Shown: piece by piece, positions 29,342 through 39,943 of the stretch
Layout of the letters: the number at the start of each line of letters is the position of its first letter
How positions within the stretch are numbered: position 1 is the first letter of the stretch
NCBI GenBank assembly: GCA_012518185.1
Contig: JAAYTA010000063.1
Coordinates: 1-64,000, forward strand
Reading direction: 5' to 3'
Length of the DNA stretch: 64,000 nt
Origin: Methanobacteriota archaeon
GTDB lineage: Archaea; Thermoplasmatota; Thermoplasmata; Methanomassiliicoccales; Methanomassiliicoccaceae
Program-made: the position numbers and the translations under genes
Notes under the pieces: generated by a model
The model's database searches: none
The model's input: the letters and a program-made list of their open reading frames with translations, nothing else
Told to the model about the DNA's origin: nothing

Positions 29342-30419
29342 GTTTAACAGCCTCCGCTATACCTCCAGGCGGCTTTGGATATACTAGCGCCGACTCCATG
29401 ACCCACCCAAGGGAGACAGTGTCTCCTACGTTAAAATCCATACCTCTTGCGACATGTACGTCGAACCCTAATATATCCTCACTATCAGCCTCTGCAGTAA
29501 TTCTGAGATAAGTCCCCATGAATGATATAGAGCGGATTGTAGAATTTAACCCTTCATCAGTAGCACGTACATTCTCTGGCCGTACAGAGATAACTACTAG
29601 ATCTCCAGGATCGAATTCTCCGGGCTGTGCTTCTACAATTGATCCATCTCTCAATTCTATTAAGGATCGTTCAATTCCACTAGATACAACTACACCATCT
29701 AATAGATTAGTTTCTCCAATGAAATTAGCAGTGAATAATTCTTTTGGCGCCCTATACATCATCTCAGGAGTATCTGATTCCACTATGCGCCCTCGGCGCA
29801 TAAGGACAATACGATCAGATACGGTCATTGCTTCCTCTTGGTCATGAGTGACGTGTAGTACTGTGAGTCCGAGATTTTTTGTGATGCGCCTTAGCTCATA
29901 TCTAAGATCTACTCTTACTCTAGCATCTAATGCTGATAGTGGTTCATCAAGGAGTAGCAATTTAGATCCTGAGGCAAGAGTTCTAGCCAACGCTACCTTC
30001 TGCTGTTCCCCTCCTGAAAGATCAGAAGGGAACATTTTCATGCGATCGAGTAGATTGACCAAATTCAAATACTGATTGGATACATTATGGCGTTCTCCTT
30101 CAGTCAGGTTCTTAACAATTGGTCCATACGATACATTTTCCAGCGCATTGAGGTGAGGAAATAAAGCTATATTTTGAAAGACATATCCAATGTCTCTTTC
30201 CTCAATAGGAGTCCCTATCATATCCTTTCCATCAATGAGTACTTGTCCCTCACTAGGTTCAAGTATGCCAGCAATCATACGAATAAGTGTAGTTTTGCCG
30301 CATCCAGATGGTCCTAGTATAGTAATGTATTCACCATCTTCTATCCTTAGATTGATATTGGATGATGCGACTACCTTTCCAAAGCGTTTACTAACGTTTT
30401 TAAGCTCCACCAGCGGCAT
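29334..30419 (-). CDS. ABC ATPase (PotA/FbpC/ModC-like, TOBE-type C-terminus)
   Basis: GPSGCGKTTLIRMIAG, LSGGEQQKVALARTLA, LLLDEPLSALDA. Confidence 0.9.
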   Translation of the reverse strand: MPLVELKNVSKRFGKVVASSNINLRIEDGEYITILGPSGCGKTTLIRMIAGILEPSEGQVLIDGKDMIGTPIEERDIGYVFQNIALFPHLNALENVSYGPIVKNLTEGERHNVSNQYLNLVNLLDRMKMFPSDLSGGEQQKVALARTLASGSKLLLLDEPLSALDARVRVDLRYELRRITKNLGLTVLHVTHDQEEAMTVSDRIVLMRRGRIVESDTPEMMYRAPKELFTANFIGETNLLDGVVVSSGIERSLIELRDGSIVEAQPGEFDPGDLVVISVRPENVRATDEGLNSTIRSISFMGTYLRITAEADSEDILGFDVHVARGMDFNVGDTVSLGWVMESALVYPKPPGGIAEAVKLE

Positions 30420-31514
30420 CTAATCCACCTTAAGCTCATCTTCTAATCCATTCTCAGGGTATGGGAATATTTTTGCCTTGTTTCGATTCCACCCTATGCC
30501 GACTTCATCTCCTACATTATAGCGTCCTCGACGCCTAACTGGAATTTTAGAAGAGAATCGTCCCACTCCTTCAATATCTACATCGACATGGACTACTCTC
30601 CCTTCAAAGAGTATTCGCTCGATTCGCCCCTTAAGAGGCGTTACCTCTCGCTTGAGTATGTGTGTCTGCCCTACTTTTACAGCAAGTACTACCTTAGAAC
30701 CTATCGGAAGGCTAGTGGCGCGAGCTCTTACTCTTCTACCATCATCATCCTCAATCTCAGCGCCAGTTGGTGTGGAATTCACTAATTTTCCAGTGAAAAA
30801 ATTAGATTGCCCTACGAAGTTGGCAACAAAAGGCGATTCTGGCTCATTGAATACTTCGGCAGGTGTCCCTACTTGCAGTATCTTTCCAGCTCTCAAAATA
30901 GCGATACGATCTGCCATCACTAGTGCTTCATCCTGATCGTGAGTGACGTGTATAACTGTTAACCCAAGCGTTCTGGCCAGTGATTTTAACTCCCTACGTA
31001 GATCAATACGTAGTCTGGCATCTAAAGCTCTTAAAGGTTCATCTAACAAGAGTACATCTGGACTAGTAGCAATTGCCCTAGCGAGTGCACAGCGTTGTTG
31101 CATCCCTCCTGATAATTCTTTAGGATAGGAATTGGCTCTTTCGCTCAAGCGTACCATATCTAGTAGTGATACGAGCATCTGTTCTTTGTCTGCTTCAGGT
31201 ATTTCTCTTATTTCTGGCCCAAATAAAACATTATCAGCTACAGTCATGGTGGGGAAGAGACAGTATGTCTGGGATAGTAATACAGCACTTCTTTCTTCTG
31301 GATCTAATGATGTAACGTCTCGGCCATCGAATAATACTCTGCCCTGATCGGGAGTCGTGAGCCCAGCTATTATTCTTAACACAGTAGTTTTACCTGCACC
31401 TGTAGGACCTAATAGACAAAGATATTCACCATCATTCACAGTTAAATTGAGCCCATTAGCGGCAGTTACGTCAGAATACCTCTTGACTATCCCTAGTAGA
31501 GTTACTGATGGCAT
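30420..31514 (-). CDS. Second ABC ATPase of the same operon (TOBE-type C-terminus)
   Basis: GPTGAGKTTVLRIIAG, LSGGMQQRCALARAIA, LLLDEPLRALDA; start at MPSVTLL overlaps the permease stop by 1 nt. Confidence 0.9.
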   Translation of the reverse strand: MPSVTLLGIVKRYSDVTAANGLNLTVNDGEYLCLLGPTGAGKTTVLRIIAGLTTPDQGRVLFDGRDVTSLDPEERSAVLLSQTYCLFPTMTVADNVLFGPEIREIPEADKEQMLVSLLDMVRLSERANSYPKELSGGMQQRCALARAIATSPDVLLLDEPLRALDARLRIDLRRELKSLARTLGLTVIHVTHDQDEALVMADRIAILRAGKILQVGTPAEVFNEPESPFVANFVGQSNFFTGKLVNSTPTGAEIEDDDGRRVRARATSLPIGSKVVLAVKVGQTHILKREVTPLKGRIERILFEGRVVHVDVDIEGVGRFSSKIPVRRRGRYNVGDEVGIGWNRNKAKIFPYPENGLEDELKVD

Positions 31515-33163
31515 TAAACCACCTCTTCTCGAGTAAAGCGACGTAGGAGTAGCATAAATACATACGATATTATTATCAAAATAATACAAGCCATAGCTGC
31601 CAAATAATAAGACTGTTCATTTACTAACTCAACAATATAGACTGGAGCAGTATTGGCATTGGCTACTACTGCTAATGTAGCTCCAGTCTCTCCAAGGCTT
31701 CTTGTGAAAGCCATTATAGCGCCAGCTAATATTGAGCCCTTTATCATCGGAAATAATACTCTTCGGAAGGATTGTATTGGTTTAGCGCCTAAAGTTCGAG
31801 CTGTCTCTTCGAAGGCAGGATCTATCCCTTCAACAGCACCAACAACATTGCGCACAACTAACGGGTACGTAAAGGCAACATGGGCTAATATAATGAGCAA
31901 TAATGGAAATGAAGCATTAGGATCAAAGTTACTCCAGAACAAACCTAGAGAGAATCCTAATGCGGCAGTTGGGACAATTAATGGAACATTAACAAGGACG
32001 TCTAGCATTTGAGATAGTCTTCCAGTCTTATTCTTTACTATATACAATGCCATTGGAATTCCCATAACTAGGTCTATCAGCGTCACAATAGTGGCTACTA
32101 AGAAAGAAGTTAGAAGGGCATCGATGAAGGGACTCCAATCGGCTTGTACAGGATTTGCAGTGAGAACGTAGGTGAATATAAAGAAGGAGGGTATGAGAAC
32201 TATTACGATTAGGAATATAATCGCAGATGTATCCTTTATTTTAGGAAATAGGCCTCTGCTGAGAAGTTTCTCAGGAGAGGGCCATACTTTACGTAGAGGA
32301 AGTCTAACCCTCATGATAACTATTTTTAGTACAAGTAATAGCACTAATGCAAGTATTATGAGCAATATACTAACGAATGAAAGGGCAGGAATGAGTGTTG
32401 GATCAGATACTGAGGCATCTTTCCAGAAGCCAATAAGAGATGGTCCTGTGTGAAAATCACCTTCCACCATTCTCCTACCATATAGAGTAGCTAATGCAAT
32501 TATTGTACCACCCGTCTCGCTGAGAGATCGCGCAAAACATAAGATGGCGCCCGTGACCAATCCTGCACGGAATAGTGGTAGAGTTATGGTGCGGACAGCA
32601 GTGAGTCGGCTTGCGCCCAATGTTCTTCCAGCTGTCTCATAAGTCTCATCTATCCCTCCTAAGATGGCAGTCAGGGATCTCACCATATATGGATATGAGA
32701 ACACGACATGTAGAAGGATTATCAGTATCATAGGTGATGATATTGTAGCTAGTGAAAACGGCGGAGGGTTTGGAGTAACTGCCCAAAATATAGCTGCTGA
32801 AAAGCCTAATGCCGCGGTAGGAACAGCCAGAGGCATATCTATCAAGGTATCTAGAAATTGCTTTCCCCTGAAGTCCTTGCGTGCCATCATCCATGCCAGT
32901 GGGAGACCTGCGACGAAATCAATGATAGTCACTATGGTCGCAATTTCAAATGCCACAATTATTGAACCAATTATAAGGTCCATCGTAGCTGGATCGCTTA
33001 GAACGTGTTCTTGTATCTCTGACCAATCAGTAATTGCATATGACAAAATATATACTGTTGGTATTATAACGAATAATAGGAAGAACGCAATGTTGAGAGC
33101 GGTCCATCCCTTTCTGAACCTCTTTCCAGATATTAATTCTACTAATTTATTGCCAGGCCCCAT
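31514..33163 (-). CDS. Fused two-domain ABC permease (FbpB/ThiP-like)
   Basis: Two repeated permease halves, each with an EAA-type loop (YETAGRTLGASRLTAVRTITLPLF; FEETARTLGAKPIQSFRRVLFPMI). Confidence 0.9.
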   Translation of the reverse strand: MGPGNKLVELISGKRFRKGWTALNIAFFLLFVIIPTVYILSYAITDWSEIQEHVLSDPATMDLIIGSIIVAFEIATIVTIIDFVAGLPLAWMMARKDFRGKQFLDTLIDMPLAVPTAALGFSAAIFWAVTPNPPPFSLATISSPMILIILLHVVFSYPYMVRSLTAILGGIDETYETAGRTLGASRLTAVRTITLPLFRAGLVTGAILCFARSLSETGGTIIALATLYGRRMVEGDFHTGPSLIGFWKDASVSDPTLIPALSFVSILLIILALVLLLVLKIVIMRVRLPLRKVWPSPEKLLSRGLFPKIKDTSAIIFLIVIVLIPSFFIFTYVLTANPVQADWSPFIDALLTSFLVATIVTLIDLVMGIPMALYIVKNKTGRLSQMLDVLVNVPLIVPTAALGFSLGLFWSNFDPNASFPLLLIILAHVAFTYPLVVRNVVGAVEGIDPAFEETARTLGAKPIQSFRRVLFPMIKGSILAGAIMAFTRSLGETGATLAVVANANTAPVYIVELVNEQSYYLAAMACIILIIISYVFMLLLRRFTREEVV

Positions 33164-33226
33164 ATAGACCAGCCAGCGCCTGTAAAGAAGACTTGCTTAA
33201 TAAACTAATGTGAATTAGAGTCATGA

Positions 33227-34189
33227 TTATGCCAGTATTTCATCAGATATTGTCACGCCATCATCAACGATTGCACCAGGCCCGACCATGCAGTTCAAAA
33301 CTGTCGCCCTATTACCAATAATTGCGCCTTCCATGATCAGGCTATTGGAGATGGTTGCTCCTCGGCAGACTTTTGCTCCGTTCTCCACATACACATTTGG
33401 CCCTATCGTACTGGGCTCTAAATAGTCCGTCTCAATGAGGTTGTTTCCAATTACGCGAACACCTGTCGGATAATTATCAATTCCACATGTGTTGCTCTGT
33501 CCTCTATCTAATAAGATATGCTGGGCGCAAAGGAAGTTTTCCCTAGTTCCAGCATCTATCCAATATCCATCAAAAGTATAACCATATAGGCTACGATGCA
33601 ATATGTGAGGGAATACTTCTCGCTCTAGAGATACTACTCCCTCGGAGATGTGATCCAGCAATGCCGGCTCGAAAATGTACGCCCCTGCATTTATCTTATT
33701 AGACAATTCCTTACCTTTTGGAGGCTTTTCCTGGAACGTTGTTATTCTACCCAAATCATCAGTAGCTGCAACACCAAATGCTGAGGGATCGCTTACTGGC
33801 CATAATGCCATAGTTCCAATGCCACGGTGTGCTTTATGAACTTCAAGCATTGTCGTGAGATCTATAGAACATATTACATCGCCGTTGAATGCAAAGAATG
33901 TATCATCTAACCATTTGGAGACATTCTTTAGAGCACCGCCTGTTCCCATTGGTTCATCTTCATTGATTAATATTATGTCACGACCTACATCATTCTCTCT
34001 GAAATATCGCTCAAGAAGATCTTTCATGTACGATACTGCCAATATTACAGTATCTACTTCCTTAGGCAAGGGATCAATAATATGCCGGACCATAGGTGGT
34101 CCTGCCATTGGAATTAGTGGTTTAGGCATTGAGAAGGTTAGGGGGCGAAGGCGGGTGCCTAAGCCACCCGCTAAAATAACTGCTTTCAT
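33227..34189 (-). CDS. Sugar-1-phosphate nucleotidyltransferase
   Basis: MKAVILAGGLGTRLRPLTFSMPKPLIPMAG; C-terminal hexapeptide repeats. Confidence 0.92.
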   Translation of the reverse strand: MKAVILAGGLGTRLRPLTFSMPKPLIPMAGPPMVRHIIDPLPKEVDTVILAVSYMKDLLERYFRENDVGRDIILINEDEPMGTGGALKNVSKWLDDTFFAFNGDVICSIDLTTMLEVHKAHRGIGTMALWPVSDPSAFGVAATDDLGRITTFQEKPPKGKELSNKINAGAYIFEPALLDHISEGVVSLEREVFPHILHRSLYGYTFDGYWIDAGTRENFLCAQHILLDRGQSNTCGIDNYPTGVRVIGNNLIETDYLEPSTIGPNVYVENGAKVCRGATISNSLIMEGAIIGNRATVLNCMVGPGAIVDDGVTISDEILA

Positions 34190-34202
34190 GCATGTAGTGC
34201 CG

Positions 34203-34424
34203 TCATAGCGGCGATATACTTACAACGTTATTTCCACGAAGTACTACAGTGCCTAAGCGGCGAGTTTGCTCGGAGGTACGCTCTTCGGTGTCTTCCAAGA
34301 CCATGTTCATGTAGTCATCATATCCGGCAAGCTTTCCTTCCAGCACACGGCTGTCCTTGAGGAGTAGCGAAATCCGGTGATCCAAGGACTTTTCGAGCAA
34401 GGCAAGTGGTAGGACCATAAACAA
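34203..34424 (-). CDS. Lsm/Sm-like RNA-binding protein
   Basis: LLLKDSRVLEGKLAGYDDYMNMVLEDTEE (Sm1) and LGTVVLRGNNVVSISP (Sm2). Confidence 0.93.
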   Translation of the reverse strand: MFMVLPLALLEKSLDHRISLLLKDSRVLEGKLAGYDDYMNMVLEDTEERTSEQTRRLGTVVLRGNNVVSISPL

Positions 34425-34666
34425 TCACTATCGATGGGATTGTGGCATTCGAATTTAAACCTTTGTGAGCTTAGATGCTATACTGGCTTAATTGTATGAT
34501 ACGAATTTATTTAGAAATGATCTGTATCCAATAATAAGCGTCAACAAGTAATAGAACAAGTGAGGAGAGAAATATACTAGATAATCATCTGCATTAGTAA
34601 TAGTTAAAAATGACTAAAATTAGTAAATTTAAAGAGAGCATGAAGATGATCTACATAAGCATTTTA

Positions 34667-35170
34667 TTACTCTTTTGCCCTCTCTTCCATCCACTTCTTA
34701 ACTGAGACTCTACTGGTTCCATCTATACCAAAGTATTCTGAGAAGCGTTTAGTAGTTGTTAATTCAAGCGTCTGTCCCTTTTTACGAGCATATATCAATC
34801 CAAGATTCCTCAATGTTCTGACATCATCATAGATGCGAGATCCAAGAGATCTACTCAGATCACTCTGTAGCACCGGTTGGTGATAGGCGATCCAAGATGC
34901 AGTCCTTAGTACTTCGTCAGGGATTTCTTTTGGAGCGAATTGTCTACCAAAAGGCCGATATTCTTCCCTCAGGATTAGTGAGTATCCTGTTCCAGTCTTT
35001 GCCACTTCAATGCTAGAGCCCACTTCATCATATTGAGTGGTGAGTTTCTTAATTGCTCTTCGGATGATTCTCCTATCTATTTGAGTCCGAAGCTCTATTT
35101 CTGAGACTTTTACTGGCTTAGAAGCTGAAAATAATACTGCTTCTACAATCCGAACAGGATCCATATTCAC
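34667..35170 (-). CDS. scpB: Segregation and condensation protein ScpB
   Basis: wHTH-rich protein immediately downstream of scpA. Confidence 0.88.
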   Translation of the reverse strand: MNMDPVRIVEAVLFSASKPVKVSEIELRTQIDRRIIRRAIKKLTTQYDEVGSSIEVAKTGTGYSLILREEYRPFGRQFAPKEIPDEVLRTASWIAYHQPVLQSDLSRSLGSRIYDDVRTLRNLGLIYARKKGQTLELTTTKRFSEYFGIDGTSRVSVKKWMEERAKE

Positions 35171-35171
35171 T

Positions 35172-36071
35172 TCACATCACCGCTTCGCGGTCTGTAACAA
35201 GAGGTAGGGGATCTGGATTCGCGTCTTCCAATGTTCCAATATCCCAATCCATCCTAACTTCCAAGGATATCGTACCAAATGGAAGATCATCTTGCCAAAC
35301 TGAAATCTTATTGCTCCTAACTAAGAAAAGGAGAGATGTAAATACCATGATAATATCATCTTTCCCTCCATTCCATATATCCTCTAAACGGATAGGACCT
35401 GGGCCGCATTTGAGTATACGTTGCCATACTTCTTCCACATCTCTCTCCATATCATCGCTGTGTGCTTTGGTATCGAATTTGTCTGTTTTAACTCGATTGG
35501 CCGCGCGTATCTTCTCTCTACGCTTATTCTCTTCTTGTTCTATCCGAGCCTCTTCAAAAGCATCTAAGAGATCAACCAATGTGACGGGACAGGAACCTCT
35601 GCGTCTCACTACTTCATCCAGATCTACTTCTTCAGGCATGCGTAATTGAACAACTGGCTCCTCATCAAAAAAGTCGAAGAAATCAGGATCCCAGGGTTCA
35701 GATATCTCTTCCTCTCTGATCTCAGATCGCTCGAGTACACTCTCACTCTGCATACGTAAAATAGACCATGCCATGAGCATGAGACGGCCAGCAATAATAA
35801 AATTGACCTCTTCCTCTCTGACTTTCTCAGTATATAGGCGAGAGAACTTCATAAGATCTATATCCCACGGATCTAAATCATTATTAAGTACTAATTCAAA
35901 GACCGTTTCTAGAGATCGATCTAGAGGGTCGTTGGGAGCTATATGATGCTCTCCTTCCCCTAGTATTGAGAGATAGTGATCGATCTTGATTGCTCGATCA
36001 TTCTCATCGATGATGGCCTTATGAAACATAAGGTGCTCTAACACCTTCTCAGCTCCTGCGCATCCCATCAT
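35172..36071 (-). CDS. scpA: Segregation and condensation protein ScpA
   Basis: Kleisin-like; DPWDIDLMKFSRLYTEKV; overlaps smc. Confidence 0.9.
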   Translation of the reverse strand: MMGCAGAEKVLEHLMFHKAIIDENDRAIKIDHYLSILGEGEHHIAPNDPLDRSLETVFELVLNNDLDPWDIDLMKFSRLYTEKVREEEVNFIIAGRLMLMAWSILRMQSESVLERSEIREEEISEPWDPDFFDFFDEEPVVQLRMPEEVDLDEVVRRRGSCPVTLVDLLDAFEEARIEQEENKRREKIRAANRVKTDKFDTKAHSDDMERDVEEVWQRILKCGPGPIRLEDIWNGGKDDIIMVFTSLLFLVRSNKISVWQDDLPFGTISLEVRMDWDIGTLEDANPDPLPLVTDREAVM

Positions 36072-39000
36072 AAAACTTCCTCCTCAATATGCTCATCCGG
36101 AATGTTGAGCTCTTCTTGAACATCCTCAATACCTGATATATTCGGACGAATTAGGACGTGACTGATGCCTCCATCCTGCTTTGTGACTCCTATAATATGA
36201 TCAGCTTTCGTTAGAGTTATTTTCCTGAGAGATATCTGTAGGAATTGAGCAGTTTTAGAAGATTTTTGAACCCTCCTAGCCACCATGTCTGCATTTATTC
36301 CATCTAAAAACATGTCTACCTCATCCAGTAAGTAGAATGGTGATGGTTGATGTTCCTGGAGAGCAAATATGAATGCTAGTGCAGCTAGAGATTTTTCTCC
36401 TCCACTTAATGCTTCCAATCTGAGAGCTTTTCCCTGGCGAGGTCTTGCCCTCATAATCAGACCTCCCTCAAACGGCTGCTCTGGATTCTCTAAGACGAGT
36501 TCAGCCTCTCCCCCTTGAGATAATTCAGCATAACATCGGCGGAAGTTCTCATTGACTGCTTCATATACTTGAAATAGAGCTATTTTCTTTTTTGCGTTGA
36601 GATCTGATTCTAAATTTATGAGATCATTTCGCTGCTTATCAAGGCGCTCAGTCTCTGCGAGTAGATCAGCATGACGTTTGCTCTTCTCATCATAATTCTC
36701 TACTGCACGGAGATTTATAGCTCCCATGCTATCTATTGCACCCTCTAGCTGTCTAATATTATCTCTTAATGTATCATAAGAAGGAACTTGTCCAGATATC
36801 TCAATGCCGTATTGATCTAGTTCATCAGAGAATTCGCGAATTTTATCAAAGCATTGGCCTATACGGGTACGTAGTCCTACGATGATATCCGTTGTCGTTT
36901 CCACTTTGTTCTGAAGACGGTCACGTTCTCCCTCTAATTCAGTCTTCTCCCGGAACAATAATTCCTTTCTTTCGCGGAGTTTATTGACTTCTGAGTCCAT
37001 GGACCCCTCTATGCGCCGCAGAGCAGCCAACTCTGTCTTTGCAGCATCTCCCTCCTCACTCAGTTTCCGGGCTTCTTCGCGAAGTTTATTTATCCTATCT
37101 TCAAGCTGTAATTCTTCCGATTCCAACGATGTGATTCGCTCTTCATTAAATTGTGCTCTGGCATCAAGTGTCTGTACCGATGTCCGCAAATCGGCAACTG
37201 TTTCAGTTAATTTTATGATATCAGACTGTAGTTGCTTCATACGGATGGATAATTCAGCTGGAGCCAATTCCTCTATCCTTCTCTGACAAGTATTCCTATT
37301 AGACGTGAGGTCATCTAACTCTTTTCTTCCATTGATTAGTGTAGATTCGGTATCTACTATAGTCTTGGCAACAACTTGCATCTCCTCGACCTTAGCAGCT
37401 CGTTCATCAACGATCCTAGTATGCTTATCTTGAAGTTCTAGTCTGCGTGACTCGAGTGCTTTGAGCGTAACTTCTGAGGCTCCATCCGTGCTAGATAGCT
37501 CACGTATGCATTCATGAATGGAGTTCATCTCATCTCGTATCTCTCCTAATTGAGTATCTAGAGTCTCAGCAGCTAATATGGCTTGATTAAGTTTGGCTGC
37601 GATTTCCTCTAATTTCCCCTTAGAGGCGGCTCCAAAACTGGGGCCTTTGAAATCAAATTTTCCTCCAACCATAGCTCCTGAAGCCTCTAGTAACTCACCA
37701 TCCATGGTAACCAATCTGATGCCGCCCATTAATCGGCGAGCTTGATCTAACGTATCAACTACTACGGTGTCACCAAATACATACCAAAACGCTGCCCGAT
37801 ATTGTTCATCAAACGTCACTAGATCTATGGCAAACCCTATTGCTTCCTTTGAGGCTAAGATGGCTTTCCCACGAGGGCGTCCATCTAGCATCTTATTCAA
37901 TGGCAGAAAAGTCGCTCGTCCGAGGCTGTTTCTTTTAAGATATCTGATACACTCTGCAGCTACTCCATCGTTATCTACTACGATTGATTGCATCCGCCCC
38001 CCGGCAGCAATGTTCATAGCTGTAGTATATTTTTCATCAACCTGGGCAAGTTCAGCAATTGTCCCATGAACTCCACGCAAAGTCATAGAGTCTCTAGCCT
38101 CTAATATGCCTCTGACTGCACGATTATATCCTCTGGCTATATCTCCAGCGGCCTCTTCTTCTGCCTTTAAGCGAGATTGTTCCCGGCCAAGCGAGCGTAT
38201 AGCTTGCTCTAACTCTTTGGCTTCCTTAGAGAGGCGCGCCTCAATATTCTTCTTTTCCAAATAACTCTCTTGCAATCTCCGAAGTTCCTTAGCAGAATCG
38301 CGATCAGAAGTACTTAGTTCTTTTATCTGAATATCAGTATCTAAAATCTCAACATCTAAGCGCTCTATATTTTCATCGATCTCCAGTAGTTCAGTTGAGA
38401 TTCTATCTCGACGATTTTCCAGACGCTCTAGCTCCATGCATAGTTGATTTAATTCAATATCCTTATGTCGTATGTGTTGATCTTGAGAAATCAACTCTTT
38501 CTCCAATGAAGCTAATTCATCACTACAATTACTGAGTTCAAATTGTATCGCAGCTAGCTCTTCCTTAGCAGCATTGAGCTGATTTTCTGCATTCTCAAGT
38601 AGAGAAGATGATTTTTTATTCTCATCGTAGATGCTCTCCGTCGATTGAAATAAAGTGCTTCGTTCATCCTTCTTGATAGCACGTTCTACATCTGCTTCCT
38701 CAGCTAATTGAAGTGCTTGAGCTGAACGATCTTCTGATTTCGCTACCCTTATACGGAGCTCATCTATTTTATCACGGAGTTCTTGGAACTCTCGACCTCC
38801 TTTTTCTCGAAGTTCCTTTTCCGTCTCCATCATGCGAGCATCAAGTCCACGGATATGCTCAGCAATTTCGAGCCGGCGCTCCTTCATTTTCTGTATATTT
38901 TGCTCATAATTTTCTATCTGACTCTGTAATGCTATAGCCTCAGCTTCAGAACTCTCTTTCCGACGATAGGCCATCTGCGCTTTTGAAAGTGTCAATTTAT

Positions 39001-39673
39001 CTTTCATTTGGAGATAAGTTAGAGCTGCCTCCTTTTCTTTTTCTAATTGACTAATCTGCCTTTCCAATTCAGCTAGTATGATCGATATGCGCTCGATATT
39101 AGAATCAGTTTCATCTCGTTCAATACGTGCTTTTGAAATTTCCTCATCAAATCTAGATATTCCTGAGATGTCATCAAATATACGACGCCTCTCCAGATTA
39201 GACATAGTAGTGATCCGAGTTATATCTCCTTGTTGAACAAAATTATAACCATCAGCACTGATGCGTGCACTGCTAAGCAATATATCGAATTCGCCAAGGG
39301 TTGAGCGTTTGTCGTTTACATAGAATGTTGACGTATAACTCTCACGATCCTGAGACATTCTGATCAAACGAGTCAGGCGTACCAGATCTTCATCGATTGG
39401 CATTAAGCGATTCTTATTATCGAATACTAGTGAAACTTTACAATAATTGGCTGGAGAACGATCCTTTCCTCCATTAAATATCAGATCAGACAGTCTGCCT
39501 GCACGTATAGCTCTAGAGCTCCTAGGCCCAAGTACAAAAAGGATCGCATCAGAAATATTAGATTTTCCCGATCCATTTGGACCTGTCACTGCAGTATAGC
39601 CCTCTAACAGAGGTATCGTCAGTTTCCTGCCGAATGATTTGAAATTCTCTAGCTCAATCTGCCTGAGATACAT
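36068..39673 (-). CDS. smc: Chromosome segregation SMC protein
   Basis: MYLRQIELENFKSFGRK, GPNGSGKSNISDAI, coiled coil, hinge, LSGGEKSLAALAFIFA; start taken at MYLRQ rather than 39721. Confidence 0.96.
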   Translation of the reverse strand: MYLRQIELENFKSFGRKLTIPLLEGYTAVTGPNGSGKSNISDAILFVLGPRSSRAIRAGRLSDLIFNGGKDRSPANYCKVSLVFDNKNRLMPIDEDLVRLTRLIRMSQDRESYTSTFYVNDKRSTLGEFDILLSSARISADGYNFVQQGDITRITTMSNLERRRIFDDISGISRFDEEISKARIERDETDSNIERISIILAELERQISQLEKEKEAALTYLQMKDKLTLSKAQMAYRRKESSEAEAIALQSQIENYEQNIQKMKERRLEIAEHIRGLDARMMETEKELREKGGREFQELRDKIDELRIRVAKSEDRSAQALQLAEEADVERAIKKDERSTLFQSTESIYDENKKSSSLLENAENQLNAAKEELAAIQFELSNCSDELASLEKELISQDQHIRHKDIELNQLCMELERLENRRDRISTELLEIDENIERLDVEILDTDIQIKELSTSDRDSAKELRRLQESYLEKKNIEARLSKEAKELEQAIRSLGREQSRLKAEEEAAGDIARGYNRAVRGILEARDSMTLRGVHGTIAELAQVDEKYTTAMNIAAGGRMQSIVVDNDGVAAECIRYLKRNSLGRATFLPLNKMLDGRPRGKAILASKEAIGFAIDLVTFDEQYRAAFWYVFGDTVVVDTLDQARRLMGGIRLVTMDGELLEASGAMVGGKFDFKGPSFGAASKGKLEEIAAKLNQAILAAETLDTQLGEIRDEMNSIHECIRELSSTDGASEVTLKALESRRLELQDKHTRIVDERAAKVEEMQVVAKTIVDTESTLINGRKELDDLTSNRNTCQRRIEELAPAELSIRMKQLQSDIIKLTETVADLRTSVQTLDARAQFNEERITSLESEELQLEDRINKLREEARKLSEEGDAAKTELAALRRIEGSMDSEVNKLRERKELLFREKTELEGERDRLQNKVETTTDIIVGLRTRIGQCFDKIREFSDELDQYGIEISGQVPSYDTLRDNIRQLEGAIDSMGAINLRAVENYDEKSKRHADLLAETERLDKQRNDLINLESDLNAKKKIALFQVYEAVNENFRRCYAELSQGGEAELVLENPEQPFEGGLIMRARPRQGKALRLEALSGGEKSLAALAFIFALQEHQPSPFYLLDEVDMFLDGINADMVARRVQKSSKTAQFLQISLRKITLTKADHIIGVTKQDGGISHVLIRPNISGIEDVQEELNIPDEHIEEEVL

Positions 39674-39749
39674 CTGACCTCCGAGCGCGGAGGAGACGAA
39701 AAAAGGCATTGGACTTGCCACGCCCTATGTCGCATCCCATCATGATACA

Positions 39750-39782
39750 GTCTGACGCATGTCAGACGTGGGAATGACATGC
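39750..39782. promoter_or_regulatory. Two overlapping mutually exclusive inverted repeats at the smc promoter/leader
   Basis: GTCTGAC-gcat-GTCAGAC (39750-39767) and GCATGTC (39757-39763)/GACATGC (39776-39782); TATA-like TTATATAT on the minus strand at about 39790-39800. Confidence 0.5.
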
Positions 39783-39943
39783 AAAGCTGGATATATAATA
39801 ATTATTACACGCAGAGTATTTAGTAGATGTCATATCGTCCTCTACAAGTAGTAAACAGAAGGGAACATTTGTAATTTCGTGCAAAATGTATATATTAGAT
39901 ATTTAATAGATTAATATTATAACTCATAAGAGATATTTCTGAT

